Shown piece after piece: positions 1 through 7,513 of a stretch of 34,869 bases of DNA. How positions within the stretch are numbered: position 1 is the first letter of the stretch; each line of letters starts with the position of its first letter. The notes under the pieces are model-generated. The model was given only the letters and a program-made list of their open reading frames with translations, did no database searches and was not told where the DNA came from. This DNA is from Nocardia carnea. Lineage in GTDB: Bacteria; Actinomycetota; Actinomycetes; Mycobacteriales; Mycobacteriaceae. The translations under genes were made by a program, and so were the position numbers. The stretch spans positions 1-34,869 of the forward strand of contig NZ_JARWOV010000089.1 in NCBI RefSeq assembly GCF_029868855.1, written 5' to 3'.

Positions 1-160
1 TTGACACCTCCCGGTCCCCCATCCCGGCTGGCCCCGTTGGCTATCCCCCACCCCGCCCCCGGCGGCGGGTGTAAATATTTCAAACAACCCCTTTTTCCGA
101 AACCCCCCGCCCCCGGCCCCCCGCGCCGGGGCCTGCCAGCGTTGAATTCCGAGAGGTGCT

Positions 161-517
161 GTGCAGCAACCGAACACCAATCCCGCGGACGGCAACAGCG
201 CCGCCGACAAGCTCGACGACGACGACTACCCCGCCTACAGCATGGGCCGCGCCGCCGAAATACTCGGCGTGACCCAGGCATTCCTCCGCGGTCTCGACGG
301 CGTGCAACTACTGTCCCCGCAGCGTTCCCCGGGTGGGCACCGCCGTTACTCCCGCAGCCAGCTCCGTATCGCCGCCCGTGTCCGTGAACTCGTCGATGCC
401 GGCAACCCTCTCGAAGCGGCCTGCCGCATCGTCGTCCTCGAAGACGAACTCGCCGAAGCCCAGCGTCGCAACACCGACCTCCAGCAAACTCTCGACCAGC
501 GAACCGACCCGGGATAA
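161..517 (+). CDS. MerR-type HTH transcriptional regulator (small)
   Basis: A 118-residue protein. Residues about 26-70 form a MerR-like winged helix-turn-helix: S-M-G-R-A-A-E-I-L-G-V is the first helix pair, followed by a wing with the S-P-G-G-H-R-R-Y-S signature. Residues 72-113 are rich in Glu, Gln, Arg and Leu and look like the dimerising coiled coil. No C-terminal effector domain follows, so this is one of the short MerR-like proteins common in actinomycetes. The start is a GTG with GAGAGG eight to ten bases upstream. The gene stands alone, with a secreted-protein gene 130 bp downstream on the same strand. DNA binding is well supported; the signal it senses and its targets cannot be read from the sequence. 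Confidence 0.82.
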   Translation: MQQPNTNPADGNSAADKLDDDDYPAYSMGRAAEILGVTQAFLRGLDGVQLLSPQRSPGGHRRYSRSQLRIAARVRELVDAGNPLEAACRIVVLEDELAEAQRRNTDLQQTLDQRTDPG

Positions 518-647
518 CACGGCCGCCACCGCCCCTCGCCACAAGCTCTCGAATCCGTTCCCGGCGCCGCGCCGCCTCGATACCGCCCGTTCGTAACAGC
601 GCGTGGTACACAACCGATGGTCAGGTGACAGAGAAGCAAGGTGAGAG

Positions 648-1025
648 ATGGGATTTGGGATGAAGAGGACGACAATCGTCGCCGCACGGATCGCCGTTGC
701 CGCCGCCTTGACTTCGGGCTTCGCCGCGGTCCTCGGCGCCGGCACCGCCCACGCCGCGCCCCAGGACTGCACTGTGACGCGGGATTTGGTCGGCGCGACC
801 GCGACCTGTCACGACGAGGGACCTCCCGGCCGCGAGTACACGCTGATCGTCGAGTGTTTCGGCCTACATCCTGTGCCCAATGCCTTCCCGCTCGTGACCA
901 TCGGCCACTACCAGGGTTCGTGGGGTGGGTCTTTCGCTCCCTCCGGCCACGGCAGCGCCTCGTGTCTGGGCCCCCTCAGTGTCGGGACGACGACGAACGC
1001 TTACGTAAAGATCTACCGGGACTGA
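648..1025 (+). CDS. Small secreted protein, unknown function
   Basis: A 125-residue protein with a classical Sec signal peptide: Lys-Arg near the N-terminus, an Ala/Val/Leu-rich core, and a probable signal peptidase I site after A-H-A at about residue 36. The mature part is about 89 residues with four cysteines, which could form two disulfides outside the cell, and is rich in Gly, Thr and Ser. I recognise no domain. AAGG six bases upstream supports the ATG at 648; an in-frame ATG at 660 (M-K-R-T-T) is the alternative and would give a more usual signal-peptide length. It resembles the many small exported orphans of Nocardia and Mycobacterium. Confidence 0.72.
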   Translation: MGFGMKRTTIVAARIAVAAALTSGFAAVLGAGTAHAAPQDCTVTRDLVGATATCHDEGPPGREYTLIVECFGLHPVPNAFPLVTIGHYQGSWGGSFAPSGHGSASCLGPLSVGTTTNAYVKIYRD

Positions 1026-1158
1026 TCCACCGCGTCGGCCGGTCAGGGCTCCGGTCTGCCGTCGACCGCAGCCCTTCGACGAACAGGATCAGCGCAGGCG
1101 TGTGCGGACCTCGACCCGTCCGCACCGCCGCCAGTGGGGCGCAGTACGCGAGGCAGTA

Positions 1159-1764
1159 TCAGCCGGTGACCATCGCAACCACGTAGGTGCGGGCGAATTC
1201 CTCGAGTTGTTCGTCGGAGTCCAGGGGGATGAGCCCCGACGGGCACAGGATCAGGGAGTGGACCACCCGGCATACCAGTTCCGCGCGATTGAGCAGGTCG
1301 GCGGGTTCGGTGAGGAGGCCGGAATCCGCGGCGCGGCACAGGGCGGTATGAGCGGCGGCGACCGACATCGCGAATACGGGACCGCCCTCGATGGTGAGTT
1401 TTTCCAGGATCCGCTCCGGTTCCACGTCGAGCATGCGCCGGACCAGGACGTGTTCGCGCCACCGGGTGATGATGGTGACGAAGATGTCGGCGATCATGTC
1501 GTCGAGGCGTTCGTGACGGGTGGATATCGCGTCGACCTCGGTGAGTACCGCGGCCACCTCGCGGCTGACCACGGCCTGGACCACATCGTCACGTGAGCCG
1601 ACGCGGCGATAGATGGTGACTCGGTCGACTCCGGCCTGACGGGCGATGTCTTCGATGGTGGTCTTCTTGACACCGAACTCGCCGAATCTGATCAACGCCG
1701 CGTCCAGAATGCGGGCCTCGATACCATCCTGCAGCCCTGGGGACGACGTGTACGCGGCGGACAT
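1159..1764 (-). CDS. TetR/AcrR family transcriptional regulator
   Basis: A 201-residue protein. Residues 18-65 are a typical TetR N-terminal helix-turn-helix (I-L-D-A-A-L-I-R-F-G, T-T-I-E-D-I-A-R-Q-A-G-V, then V-T-I-Y-R-R-V-G-S-R). The remaining 135 residues are the variable helical ligand-binding and dimer domain. It is divergent from the flavoprotein gene at 1960-2763. The shared gap holds a 25-bp inverted repeat (1845-1869) that could be its operator, so it probably represses that gene and perhaps itself. There is no clear ribosome binding site before the ATG at 1764. A TAGCGT box about seven bases upstream on the minus strand would fit a leaderless transcript. The ligand is unknown. Confidence 0.88.
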   Translation of the reverse strand: MSAAYTSSPGLQDGIEARILDAALIRFGEFGVKKTTIEDIARQAGVDRVTIYRRVGSRDDVVQAVVSREVAAVLTEVDAISTRHERLDDMIADIFVTIITRWREHVLVRRMLDVEPERILEKLTIEGGPVFAMSVAAAHTALCRAADSGLLTEPADLLNRAELVCRVVHSLILCPSGLIPLDSDEQLEEFARTYVVAMVTG

Positions 1765-1844
1765 GAGATAACGCTAGCAAGAGCGCGGTCGGTGCAAACA
1801 CCTATCGGCCAGGACGCAAACGCATATCCTGCACTCGCAATATT

Positions 1845-1879
1845 GCAACATTGCCATTAATTATGTTGCCGTGTACATT
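1845..1879 (+). promoter_or_regulatory. Promoter with overlapping inverted repeat (candidate TetR operator)
   Basis: A -35 box TTGCCA (1851-1856) and a -10 box TACATT (1874-1879) are separated by 17 bases, a good vegetative-sigma spacing. The inverted repeat GCAACAT (1845-1851) / ATGTTGC (1863-1869), with 11 bases between the arms, covers the -35 box and spacer. A repressor bound there would block polymerase. The site lies in an unusually AT-rich gap between the tetR-like gene and the flavoprotein gene. Assigning it to the neighbouring TetR protein is inference. Transcription would start at about 1886. Confidence 0.55.
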
Positions 1880-1885
1880 CACCCA

Positions 1886-1960
1886 ATGGTGCAGACCACC
1901 CAAGCAGCCGCTTGTTTCTCGCTGGTGTGTCTTCCGGCCCGACTATCGGGTCACAGCTGA
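1886..1960 (+). CDS. Possible 24-codon leader ORF upstream of the flavoprotein gene
   Basis: The ATG at 1886 lies seven bases after the -10 box of the proposed promoter, so the mRNA could be leaderless and begin at this codon. The frame runs 24 codons, includes two cysteines, and stops at TGA 1958-1960. That stop overlaps the ATG at 1960 of the next gene as TGATG, a common form of translational coupling. I infer a leader peptide that feeds ribosomes to the downstream start, which has no ribosome binding site of its own. The ORF is too short to rule out chance. Confidence 0.35.
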   Translation: MVQTTQAAACFSLVCLPARLSGHS

Positions 1961-2763
1961 TGGGCACCCAGGCGCCGGCTCGCGGCCTACAGATGATCGG
2001 TGCGGCGGTCGATGCCTGCCGATCGATATTCGTGGCCCACCGGCCCACATCGGTGCTGCCACGGTCGAAAATGCTCTGGCACAGCGGTTTCAACCGCCGG
2101 CTCGTCGTCGCCGCCATCCAGCGAGAAGCGGTCGATGTGGTCGCCGTGGTCCTGGTCGATCCCGAGGGAGATCCCTTACCCGCCTGGCTTCCCGGCGCCC
2201 ACCTCGACGTCTTCCTGCCCTCCGGCCGGCAGCGGCAGTACTCGCTGTGCGGAAATCCCCGTGACCGATCGGCTTATCGGATCGCGGTACGGCTCATGCC
2301 GCACGGTAACGGGGGTTCGATCGAAATCCACGAAAACCTGCGCAGCGGCGATATTCTGCGCGTCCACGGCCCCCGCCACACCTATCCGTTCGTCGACGCC
2401 GGCGAATACCTCTTCGTCGCCGGGGGGATGGGGATCACCGCACTCCTGCCCATGGCCCGGGCGGCGGGCCGGCGCGGCACGCTGATCTACACCGGCCGCA
2501 CCCTGGAATCGATGCCCTTCCACGACCGGCTCCCCGACGCCGTGATCCGTCCCGACGACGAATTCGGCACACCCGAAATGGCAGATCTTCTCGCCTGTGC
2601 GAATCCAGGCGCGGCCGTCTATGTCTGCGGCCCCCCGCCGATGCTGGAGGCCGCGATCCGCGCCCTCCCACGCGTGAACCCGACATGTTCGCTGCACCTG
2701 GAACGCAGTCCCGGGGCACGCACGACCGTGCGGCATTCAGCGACGGTCCACCCGGCCCCCTGA
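1960..2763 (+). CDS. PDR/VanB-type ferredoxin reductase-like flavoprotein lacking the 2Fe-2S domain
   Basis: A protein of about 267 residues with the two reductase domains of the phthalate dioxygenase reductase/VanB family. The flavin domain has the R-Q-Y-S-L-C-G motif; the pyridine-nucleotide domain has G-G-M-G-I-T-A-L-L-P and later Y-V-C-G-P-P-P-M. In this family a plant-type [2Fe-2S] domain with a C-x4-C-x2-C motif normally follows. Here the protein ends soon after the L-H-L-E-R segment, and no such motif is found in any frame downstream. It may therefore use a separate ferredoxin or be partly degraded. The start is uncertain: ATG 1960 is chosen because of the TGATG overlap with the leader ORF; TTG 1912 and ATG 1993 are alternatives. 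It is probably controlled by the divergent TetR protein. Confidence 0.75.
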   Translation: MGTQAPARGLQMIGAAVDACRSIFVAHRPTSVLPRSKMLWHSGFNRRLVVAAIQREAVDVVAVVLVDPEGDPLPAWLPGAHLDVFLPSGRQRQYSLCGNPRDRSAYRIAVRLMPHGNGGSIEIHENLRSGDILRVHGPRHTYPFVDAGEYLFVAGGMGITALLPMARAAGRRGTLIYTGRTLESMPFHDRLPDAVIRPDDEFGTPEMADLLACANPGAAVYVCGPPPMLEAAIRALPRVNPTCSLHLERSPGARTTVRHSATVHPAP

Positions 2764-3026
2764 TTCCGGCCGGCACAGCGTCCGTCGGCTACATCCACAG
2801 TCGTCCATACGAAGCCCCACCCGGGACTAACGCATGAGCGCCCGGCTGATCTCGGCCGATTCGCAATACCGGCCAGCGCACACAGTTGGTATGACCAGAA
2901 TGCCGGGCCATCGGTCAACGCGGTCGCGTCGTACAACTCGGTGTGGGGGTCCGGCTCGTACGAGGGAATATGCGCGCTGCCATCTCGACCCGAAAACACG
3001 ACACGGACGACCGGGGTGTTACACCG
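2764..3026. other. Gene-free stretch between the flavoprotein gene and tRNA-Ser
   Basis: I find no supported gene in the roughly 260 bases between the flavoprotein stop and the tRNA terminator. A minus-strand open frame crosses it (2619-2999), but it lies largely antisense to the flavoprotein gene and has no recognisable domain. No remnant of the missing ferredoxin domain is visible here. Confidence 0.6.
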
Positions 3027-3064
3027 AAAAAAAGGCCCCTCATCTGCCGGAGCAGTGAGGGGCC
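3027..3064 (-). terminator. Intrinsic terminator of tRNA-Ser(CGA)
   Basis: A perfect 9-bp stem, GGCCCCTCA (3034-3042) with TGAGGGGCC (3056-3064), encloses a 13-base loop. Seven A residues at 3027-3033 follow it, which read as a U-tract on the minus strand. It begins six bases after the tRNA 3' end. A textbook U-tract terminator is uncommon in such GC-rich DNA, so this one is easy to recognise. Confidence 0.9.
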
Positions 3065-3069
3065 CGAAG

Positions 3070-3157
3070 CGGTGGCGGAGGGATTTGAACCCTCGGAGGG
3101 GGGTTACCCCTCACACGCTTTCGAGGCGTGCTCCTTAGGCCGCTCGGACACGCCACC
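3070..3157 (-). tRNA. tRNA-Ser (anticodon CGA)
   Basis: Read on the minus strand, this is an 88-base class II tRNA. The acceptor stem is GGTGGCG/CGCCACC with discriminator G, the usual serine identity base. The anticodon loop CTCGAAA gives anticodon CGA, which reads UCG. A long variable arm follows, then the T-loop GTTCAAATC. The CCA end is not encoded and must be added after transcription. An intrinsic terminator lies immediately downstream. Confidence 0.96.
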
Positions 3158-3213
3158 GCAAGTCACAATACCGGACCGGCCGCCGATCCTCGAAATCGGG
3201 CCTCGACCTGCAT

Positions 3214-3687
3214 TTACGCATCGGGCCGACGCTGAGAGCGGAAGAACGCGTCGAGGATCGCCGCGCATTCGTCCTCGAGTATTCCGCCACGAACCTGCGG
3301 GCGGTGGTTGAGACGGCGGTCGCGGACCACATCCCACAGCGACCCCACCGCACCCGTCTTGGGCTCCCACGCACCGAACAGCAGCCGGTCCACCCGCGCC
3401 GCGACCAGGGCGCCGGCGCACATCGTGCACGGTTCGAGGGTCACCGCCAGGGTGGTTCCGGTGAGCCGCCAGCCGTCGCCGTGGACCGCCGCGGCGCGGC
3501 GCAGAGCCAGTACCTCGGCATGGGCGGTGGGGTCGCCGGTGGCTTCGCGCGCGTTGGCGGCGCGGGCCAGTTCCCCGCCCTGGCTGTCGAACACCACCGC
3601 GCCGACCGGTACGTCACGGGGATCGGCGGCGCCGGCGGCGGCCAGCGCCGCCCGCACCATATCGGTATCGGAGAGCGGGCCGCTCAC
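3214..3687 (-). CDS. tadA: tRNA-specific adenosine deaminase TadA
   Basis: A 157-residue enzyme of the cytidine/deoxycytidylate deaminase fold that converts A34 of tRNA-Arg(ACG) to inosine. The zinc and catalytic motifs are present: H56-A57-E58, with Glu58 as the proton shuttle, and P86-C87-x-x-C90. The length is normal for TadA. The start is a GTG one base after the stop of the upstream gene, so the two are co-transcribed and probably coupled. The same pair, divergent from prephenate dehydrogenase, is found in mycobacteria (Rv3752c, Rv3753c, Rv3754), which supports the assignment. Confidence 0.95.
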   Translation of the reverse strand: MSGPLSDTDMVRAALAAAGAADPRDVPVGAVVFDSQGGELARAANAREATGDPTAHAEVLALRRAAAVHGDGWRLTGTTLAVTLEPCTMCAGALVAARVDRLLFGAWEPKTGAVGSLWDVVRDRRLNHRPQVRGGILEDECAAILDAFFRSQRRPDA

Positions 3688-3688
3688 C

Positions 3689-4228
3689 TCAACGTTGCAG
3701 TTTGTCGAGCACCGCGGAGAACTCCGAGGCGAACCCGAGCCGTTCGGCGATCATCGCGAGCTGCTCGTCCGGGTAGAGGTCGGTTTCGGCGAGGATCACG
3801 CTGAATACCGGCTCGGGGAGACCCAGATCGGCCAGGATGCCGAGGTCACCTTCCTCCCACGGCTCGGTATCGTCCAGATCGTCGGGGTCGATATCGGGGA
3901 TCTCGATATGCAGTTCCTCGAGGACATCGGCCGCGATGTCGTAGTCGATCGCCGCGGTCGCGTCCGACACCAGCAGCCGAGTGCCGCTGGGGGCCGGGCG
4001 GACCACGATGAAGAACTCGTCGTCGACGTCCAGGAGTCCGAAAACCGCACCGGAGGAGCGGAGTGCTTTCAGTTCGTTCTCCGCGGCGGACAGTGTGGTG
4101 AGCGCGGCCGTGGTCAGCGGACTGCATTTCCATGTACCGTCTTCCCGGACAACGGCCACCGCGAACCCCTCGACGTCGTCGTAATCGTCCGACGTCGCCC
4201 TGTTCGTGCCCGAGCGCTGTGCTGCCAT
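3689..4228 (-). CDS. tRNA adenosine deaminase-associated protein
   Basis: A 179-residue acidic protein that accompanies tadA across Actinobacteria (M. tuberculosis Rv3753c type). It has a conserved opening (D-V-E-G-F-A-V-A-V-V-R-E-D-G-T-W), a middle part rich in Asp, Glu and Leu, and a helical C-terminus. No catalytic motif is evident; the link to TadA rests on gene position. The ATG at 4228 is preferred over a start at 4300, which would run across the divergent tyrA start. No Shine-Dalgarno sequence is visible, and a TACCGT box seven bases upstream suggests a leaderless transcript. It is the first gene of the tadA operon. Confidence 0.85.
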   Translation of the reverse strand: MAAQRSGTNRATSDDYDDVEGFAVAVVREDGTWKCSPLTTAALTTLSAAENELKALRSSGAVFGLLDVDDEFFIVVRPAPSGTRLLVSDATAAIDYDIAADVLEELHIEIPDIDPDDLDDTEPWEEGDLGILADLGLPEPVFSVILAETDLYPDEQLAMIAERLGFASEFSAVLDKLQR

Positions 4229-4286
4229 GGGCGCAACGGTAGTCGGCTGGAGCCCGTTAGATGAACTCGTATGCGAATCTGTTCCG

Positions 4287-5246
4287 GTGACGGCTGACAA
4301 CCATACGGCGCTCTGTGTTCTCGGGACGGGTTTGATCGGCGGATCGCTGCTGCGTGCGGCGGCCGCGGCGGGCTACACCGGCTGGGGATACAACCGATCG
4401 GCGCCGGGCGTGGCGGCCGCCCAGGAAGCAGGTTTCGACGTATCCGATGACCTCCCGGCGGTACTGGGCCGCGCCGCCGAAACCGATGCCCTGATCGTGG
4501 TGGCGGTGCCGATGCCGGCGGTCAATCCGATGCTGGACGCGATCGACCGGTACGCGCCGCGGTGCCCGCTGACCGATGTGGTGAGTGTGAAATCCCCGGT
4601 TGCGGCGGCAGTGCGCCGGTACGGCCTGGAAGAACGCTATGTGGGCGGACATCCCATGGCGGGAACAGCCGAATCCGGTTGGCAGGCAACCCATCCCGGC
4701 CTGTTCCGGGGTGCCGCCTGGGCGGTGGGCGCCGATCCGGGTACCGACCCGCACGCCTGGACACGGGTAACGCGGCTGGCCCTGGACTGCGGGGCGGTGG
4801 TGGTCCCGGTGATCGCCTCGGAACACGACCGCGCCGTTGCCCGGATCTCGCATCTGCCGCATGTGCTGGCCGAAGCGCTGGCGGTGGCCGGGGCACGCGG
4901 TGGCGACCTCGCGCTGGGGCTGGCGGCAGGTTCCTTCCGCGACGGCACCCGGGTCGCGGCAACCGCACCGGACCTTGTGCGCGCGATCTGCGAACCGAAC
5001 TCCGACGCGCTGCTCGCGGTACTGGACGAAACACTCGCTGCGCTCGCCGAGGCCCGGGAGGCACTGAGCGCACACACTTCGCTCGACGAACTCACCGCCG
5101 CCGGGCACGCAGCGCGGCAACGCTACGAATCCGCGCGACGCTGGGAGATCACCGATATCGAGCCGGGTGCGCCGGGCTGGCTGGAGAAATTGCAGGACGC
5201 CGGCCGGACGGGCGGAGTGATCACCCGCCTGGACATCGGGACGTAG
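4287..5246 (+). CDS. tyrA: Prephenate dehydrogenase
   Basis: A 319-residue NAD-dependent enzyme that oxidatively decarboxylates prephenate to 4-hydroxyphenylpyruvate for tyrosine synthesis. It opens with the Rossmann motif G-T-G-L-I-G-G-S and contains the conserved G-G-H-P-M-A-G substrate segment and an S-H-L-P-H motif in the C-terminal helical dimer domain. There is no ACT domain, so feedback control by tyrosine through such a domain is not expected. The GTG at 4287 places the Rossmann strand at the normal distance from the N-terminus. The longer frame from 4206 would overlap the divergent gene and adds non-conserved residues. The tadA-side neighbours match mycobacterial gene order. Confidence 0.93.
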   Translation: MTADNHTALCVLGTGLIGGSLLRAAAAAGYTGWGYNRSAPGVAAAQEAGFDVSDDLPAVLGRAAETDALIVVAVPMPAVNPMLDAIDRYAPRCPLTDVVSVKSPVAAAVRRYGLEERYVGGHPMAGTAESGWQATHPGLFRGAAWAVGADPGTDPHAWTRVTRLALDCGAVVVPVIASEHDRAVARISHLPHVLAEALAVAGARGGDLALGLAAGSFRDGTRVAATAPDLVRAICEPNSDALLAVLDETLAALAEAREALSAHTSLDELTAAGHAARQRYESARRWEITDIEPGAPGWLEKLQDAGRTGGVITRLDIGT

Positions 5247-5255
5247 GCGAACTGA

Positions 5256-5277
5256 CCCGCCATATCCGTTCGGCGGG
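5256..5277. terminator. Hairpin between convergent genes (possible terminator)
   Basis: CCCGCC (5256-5261) can pair with GGCGGG (5272-5277) around a 10-base loop, just after the tyrA stop and before the 3' end of the convergent glycolipid-binding gene. There is no U-tract. U-less hairpins are often proposed as terminators in actinomycetes, but the evidence here is position only. Confidence 0.3.
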
Positions 5278-5324
5278 CCCCGGGAACCGACGCCGCGATA
5301 CTCTGCCGAGTCCGGGCCGAGCGG

Positions 5325-5939
5325 TCAGATTCGCTCGGCCAGACCCGGATAGTCCAGGACGAAACCGTCCGGATCGACGGTGAGCGTCGCACTGGACACC
5401 GGAGAGAGCACACTGATCCCGTCACCCGCGCTGCTGTAGGTGAGATCGGCCTCCTGCACGGTCAGGTCCGGCAGGCCCACGTAGACCACCGGAACCTGGA
5501 CATCCTCCATCGCGTGCTGCAGACCGAAACGCCGGATCGGCAACGTATTGAAGAACGGACTCAGCACCACATCCGCGTCCAGCGCCCCGCCGAACTTCGA
5601 GCGCACATGGGCACCGGTGGCGTCGATGAGCCAGTAGTTCTCCTCGTCGCGCGCGATCGACGCATGCCGTTCCCCGGCCGCGGTCGTGCTGCGCAGCGAT
5701 AGCCGCCTGGTCGCCCCGTTCTCGTCGGTGACCAGGTCATAGGAGGCACTGAACGCGGGATGCTCCCCACAACCCCCGCCGATGATGCGGCCGCTGGCCC
5801 GGATCCTGTTGCCGTTGAGGGTTACGCGAACCGATTCCATCCGCGAGGAGTCGTGGGAGCGCCAGGTGAGCACAGCGGGCCACCGCACCGGCTCCGGCAC
5901 GGTGCCCGGACCAGGGGTTTCGTCGCTCGTTTCTGTCAC
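5325..5939 (-). CDS. Putative glycolipid-binding domain protein
   Basis: About 204 residues resembling the putative glycolipid-binding family (Pfam Glycolipid_bind, formerly DUF1089). Recognisable features are an early W-R-S-H-D segment, the G-G-G-C-G...Y-D-L-V core, and the Y-W-L-I-D-A-T-G segment followed by D-A-D-V-V-L-S-P-F-F-N-T-L-P-I-R-R. It is a soluble beta-rich protein with no signal peptide. The ligand and biological role are unknown. GTG 5939 is preferred because GGTGGA lies just upstream; GTG 5984 is the longer alternative and adds 15 unconserved residues. It is convergent with tyrA. Confidence 0.8.
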   Translation of the reverse strand: MTETSDETPGPGTVPEPVRWPAVLTWRSHDSSRMESVRVTLNGNRIRASGRIIGGGCGEHPAFSASYDLVTDENGATRRLSLRSTTAAGERHASIARDEENYWLIDATGAHVRSKFGGALDADVVLSPFFNTLPIRRFGLQHAMEDVQVPVVYVGLPDLTVQEADLTYSSAGDGISVLSPVSSATLTVDPDGFVLDYPGLAERI

Positions 5940-6100
5940 GTGTCCACCGTACGCAACAGACCGGCCGGCGCAGCCGATGATCACGGACGCGCCGGAGGAT
6001 GTCCACTCACCGATTGCCCGGTCCGCGTCATCGCGTTTGCCGAACTCCCGGCCATTCGAGCCGGGCGATCCCCGCAGCGACCGGCCCTACCCGAGGAGTC

Positions 6101-6188
6101 TGGCGGAGACGGAGGGATTTGAACCCCCGGTCGCTCTCACGACTCTCGCTTTCAAGGCGAGTGCATTCGGCCGCTCTGCCACGTCTCC
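6101..6188 (-). tRNA. tRNA-Ser (anticodon TGA)
   Basis: A class II tRNA on the minus strand with acceptor stem GGAGACG/CGTCTCC and discriminator G. The CCA end is encoded (TGG on the plus strand at 6101-6103). The anticodon loop CTTGAAA gives TGA, which reads UCA. A long variable arm and a normal T-loop are present. It is the second serine tRNA within 3 kb; unlike the CGA gene it has an encoded CCA and no obvious U-tract terminator. Confidence 0.95.
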
Positions 6189-6268
6189 AAGGCCTCGATG
6201 TTAACCGATACCCCCGGCCACAACCGAAATCCGGCGGGCGCTGACCGGCGGTAGCCGATCCGGTGTTG

Positions 6269-7444
6269 TCACCGCGGAACGGCGAGCAGGTCCCGGGTGA
6301 TTCCGGCGAGGTCGGCACAGCCGGACAGACCCATCGCGGAATCGAAATCGGCGAGCAGTAACCGCAGGGCGTGCCGCACACCGGGCGCCCCGGCGATACC
6401 GAGGGCGTAGGCCCAGGGGCGGCCGTAGCAGACGGCTTTCGCACCGAGAGCGAGCGCGGTCAGGACATCGGAACCGGTGCGGATACCGGAGTCGAACAGC
6501 ACATCGGCGCGGTCGCCGACGGCTGCGACGATCGGGCCCAGTGCATCGAGCGCGGCGATCGAATTATCGATCTGGCGGCCACCGTGGTTGCTCACCAGAA
6601 CGCCGTCGGCGCCGGCGTCCACGACCAGGCGGGCGTCGTCGGGGTGCAGGACGCCCTTCACCGCGATCGGCAGATCGGTCCAGTCCCGCAGTTTGGCCAG
6701 GTCGGCGGGTCGAAGGCTGTGGTTGCCGAACAGACCCACCCAGGTGAGGATCGCCATCCGCAGGGCGTCCTCGCTCTCCTCGGGCGGGGCCGGCAGCTTG
6801 GCCCGGAAGACCGGGTCGGACAGGTAGTTCGCGATACCTTTGCCCAGCAGGAACGGCAGATGGGCGAGTTCCAGATCACGGGGACGCCAGCCGAGCGAGG
6901 GCGTATCCACGGTGACCACGATTGCCTGCGCACCGGCCCGCTCGGCCCGCTGGACGAAGGACCGGGCCAGCTCGTCGTCGGCCGGCCAGTACAGCTGATA
7001 CCACCAGTCCCCCGCCACCTCGCCGACTTCCTCGATGGTCGACGAGGAAGCTGTGGACAGCACAGTGCCCACCCCGAGTTCCTTCGCGACCCCGGCCACC
7101 ACGACCTCGCCTTTTTCGTGCAGCAATTCCAGCACCCCGACCGGCGCGGTGAGCACCGGCGCCGCGAGTTTCGTACCCAGGACTTCCACGGCGGTATCCC
7201 GCGCGCCGGGCCCGCTGGTACCACGAAGCATGCGCGGCACCAGCCGGAACCGTTCGAAGGCCGCCAGATTCGCGGTGGCGGTGCGTTCGCTGGACGCGCT
7301 GCCGGCCACGTAGGCGAAGGCGCGCGCGTCGAGCAACTCCCGGGCCCGGCTCTCGAACCCGTCCGCCGTCATCGGCAGTTCGGGCACTGCCCCGCCCATT
7401 CCCTGGAGGTAGATCTCGTTCTGGAAGTCGATGAAGCTGCTCAC
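6269..7444 (-). CDS. FMN-dependent alpha-hydroxy-acid oxidase, lactate 2-monooxygenase-like
   Basis: A 391-residue TIM-barrel flavoprotein. The catalytic signature S-N-H-G-G-R-Q lies at residues 285-291, with His287 as the general base; Lys263 (A-V-K-G-V) and the phosphate-binding D-S-G-I-R-T-G and G-R-P segments bind FMN. Overall layout and length, with the N-E-I-Y-x-Q-G start and the W-R-P-R-D-L segment, match mycobacterial L-lactate 2-monooxygenase, which turns lactate into acetate, CO2 and water. An L-lactate dehydrogenase or other hydroxy-acid oxidase activity is also possible. The GTG at 7444 is chosen; the open frame continues upstream only as antisense of the next gene. It is divergent from the quinone oxidoreductase, 69 bp away. 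Confidence 0.88.
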   Translation of the reverse strand: MSSFIDFQNEIYLQGMGGAVPELPMTADGFESRARELLDARAFAYVAGSASSERTATANLAAFERFRLVPRMLRGTSGPGARDTAVEVLGTKLAAPVLTAPVGVLELLHEKGEVVVAGVAKELGVGTVLSTASSSTIEEVGEVAGDWWYQLYWPADDELARSFVQRAERAGAQAIVVTVDTPSLGWRPRDLELAHLPFLLGKGIANYLSDPVFRAKLPAPPEESEDALRMAILTWVGLFGNHSLRPADLAKLRDWTDLPIAVKGVLHPDDARLVVDAGADGVLVSNHGGRQIDNSIAALDALGPIVAAVGDRADVLFDSGIRTGSDVLTALALGAKAVCYGRPWAYALGIAGAPGVRHALRLLLADFDSAMGLSGCADLAGITRDLLAVPR

Positions 7445-7513
7445 GGACGCACACGCTAGCCCTGTCGGCCGTGTCCAGGGCGCATACGGTGATCGCTGTT
7501 GCACTATGGGGCG

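Noticed and set aside
1..6. TTGACA at the first base as a -35 box for the MerR-type gene
   Set aside because: No -10 box lies at the right distance, and the surrounding C-runs suggest a contig edge.
2619..2999. A 126-codon minus-strand frame across the flavoprotein 3' end and the following gap
   Set aside because: About 145 bases are antisense to a well-supported gene, there is no ribosome binding site, and the residues show no domain.
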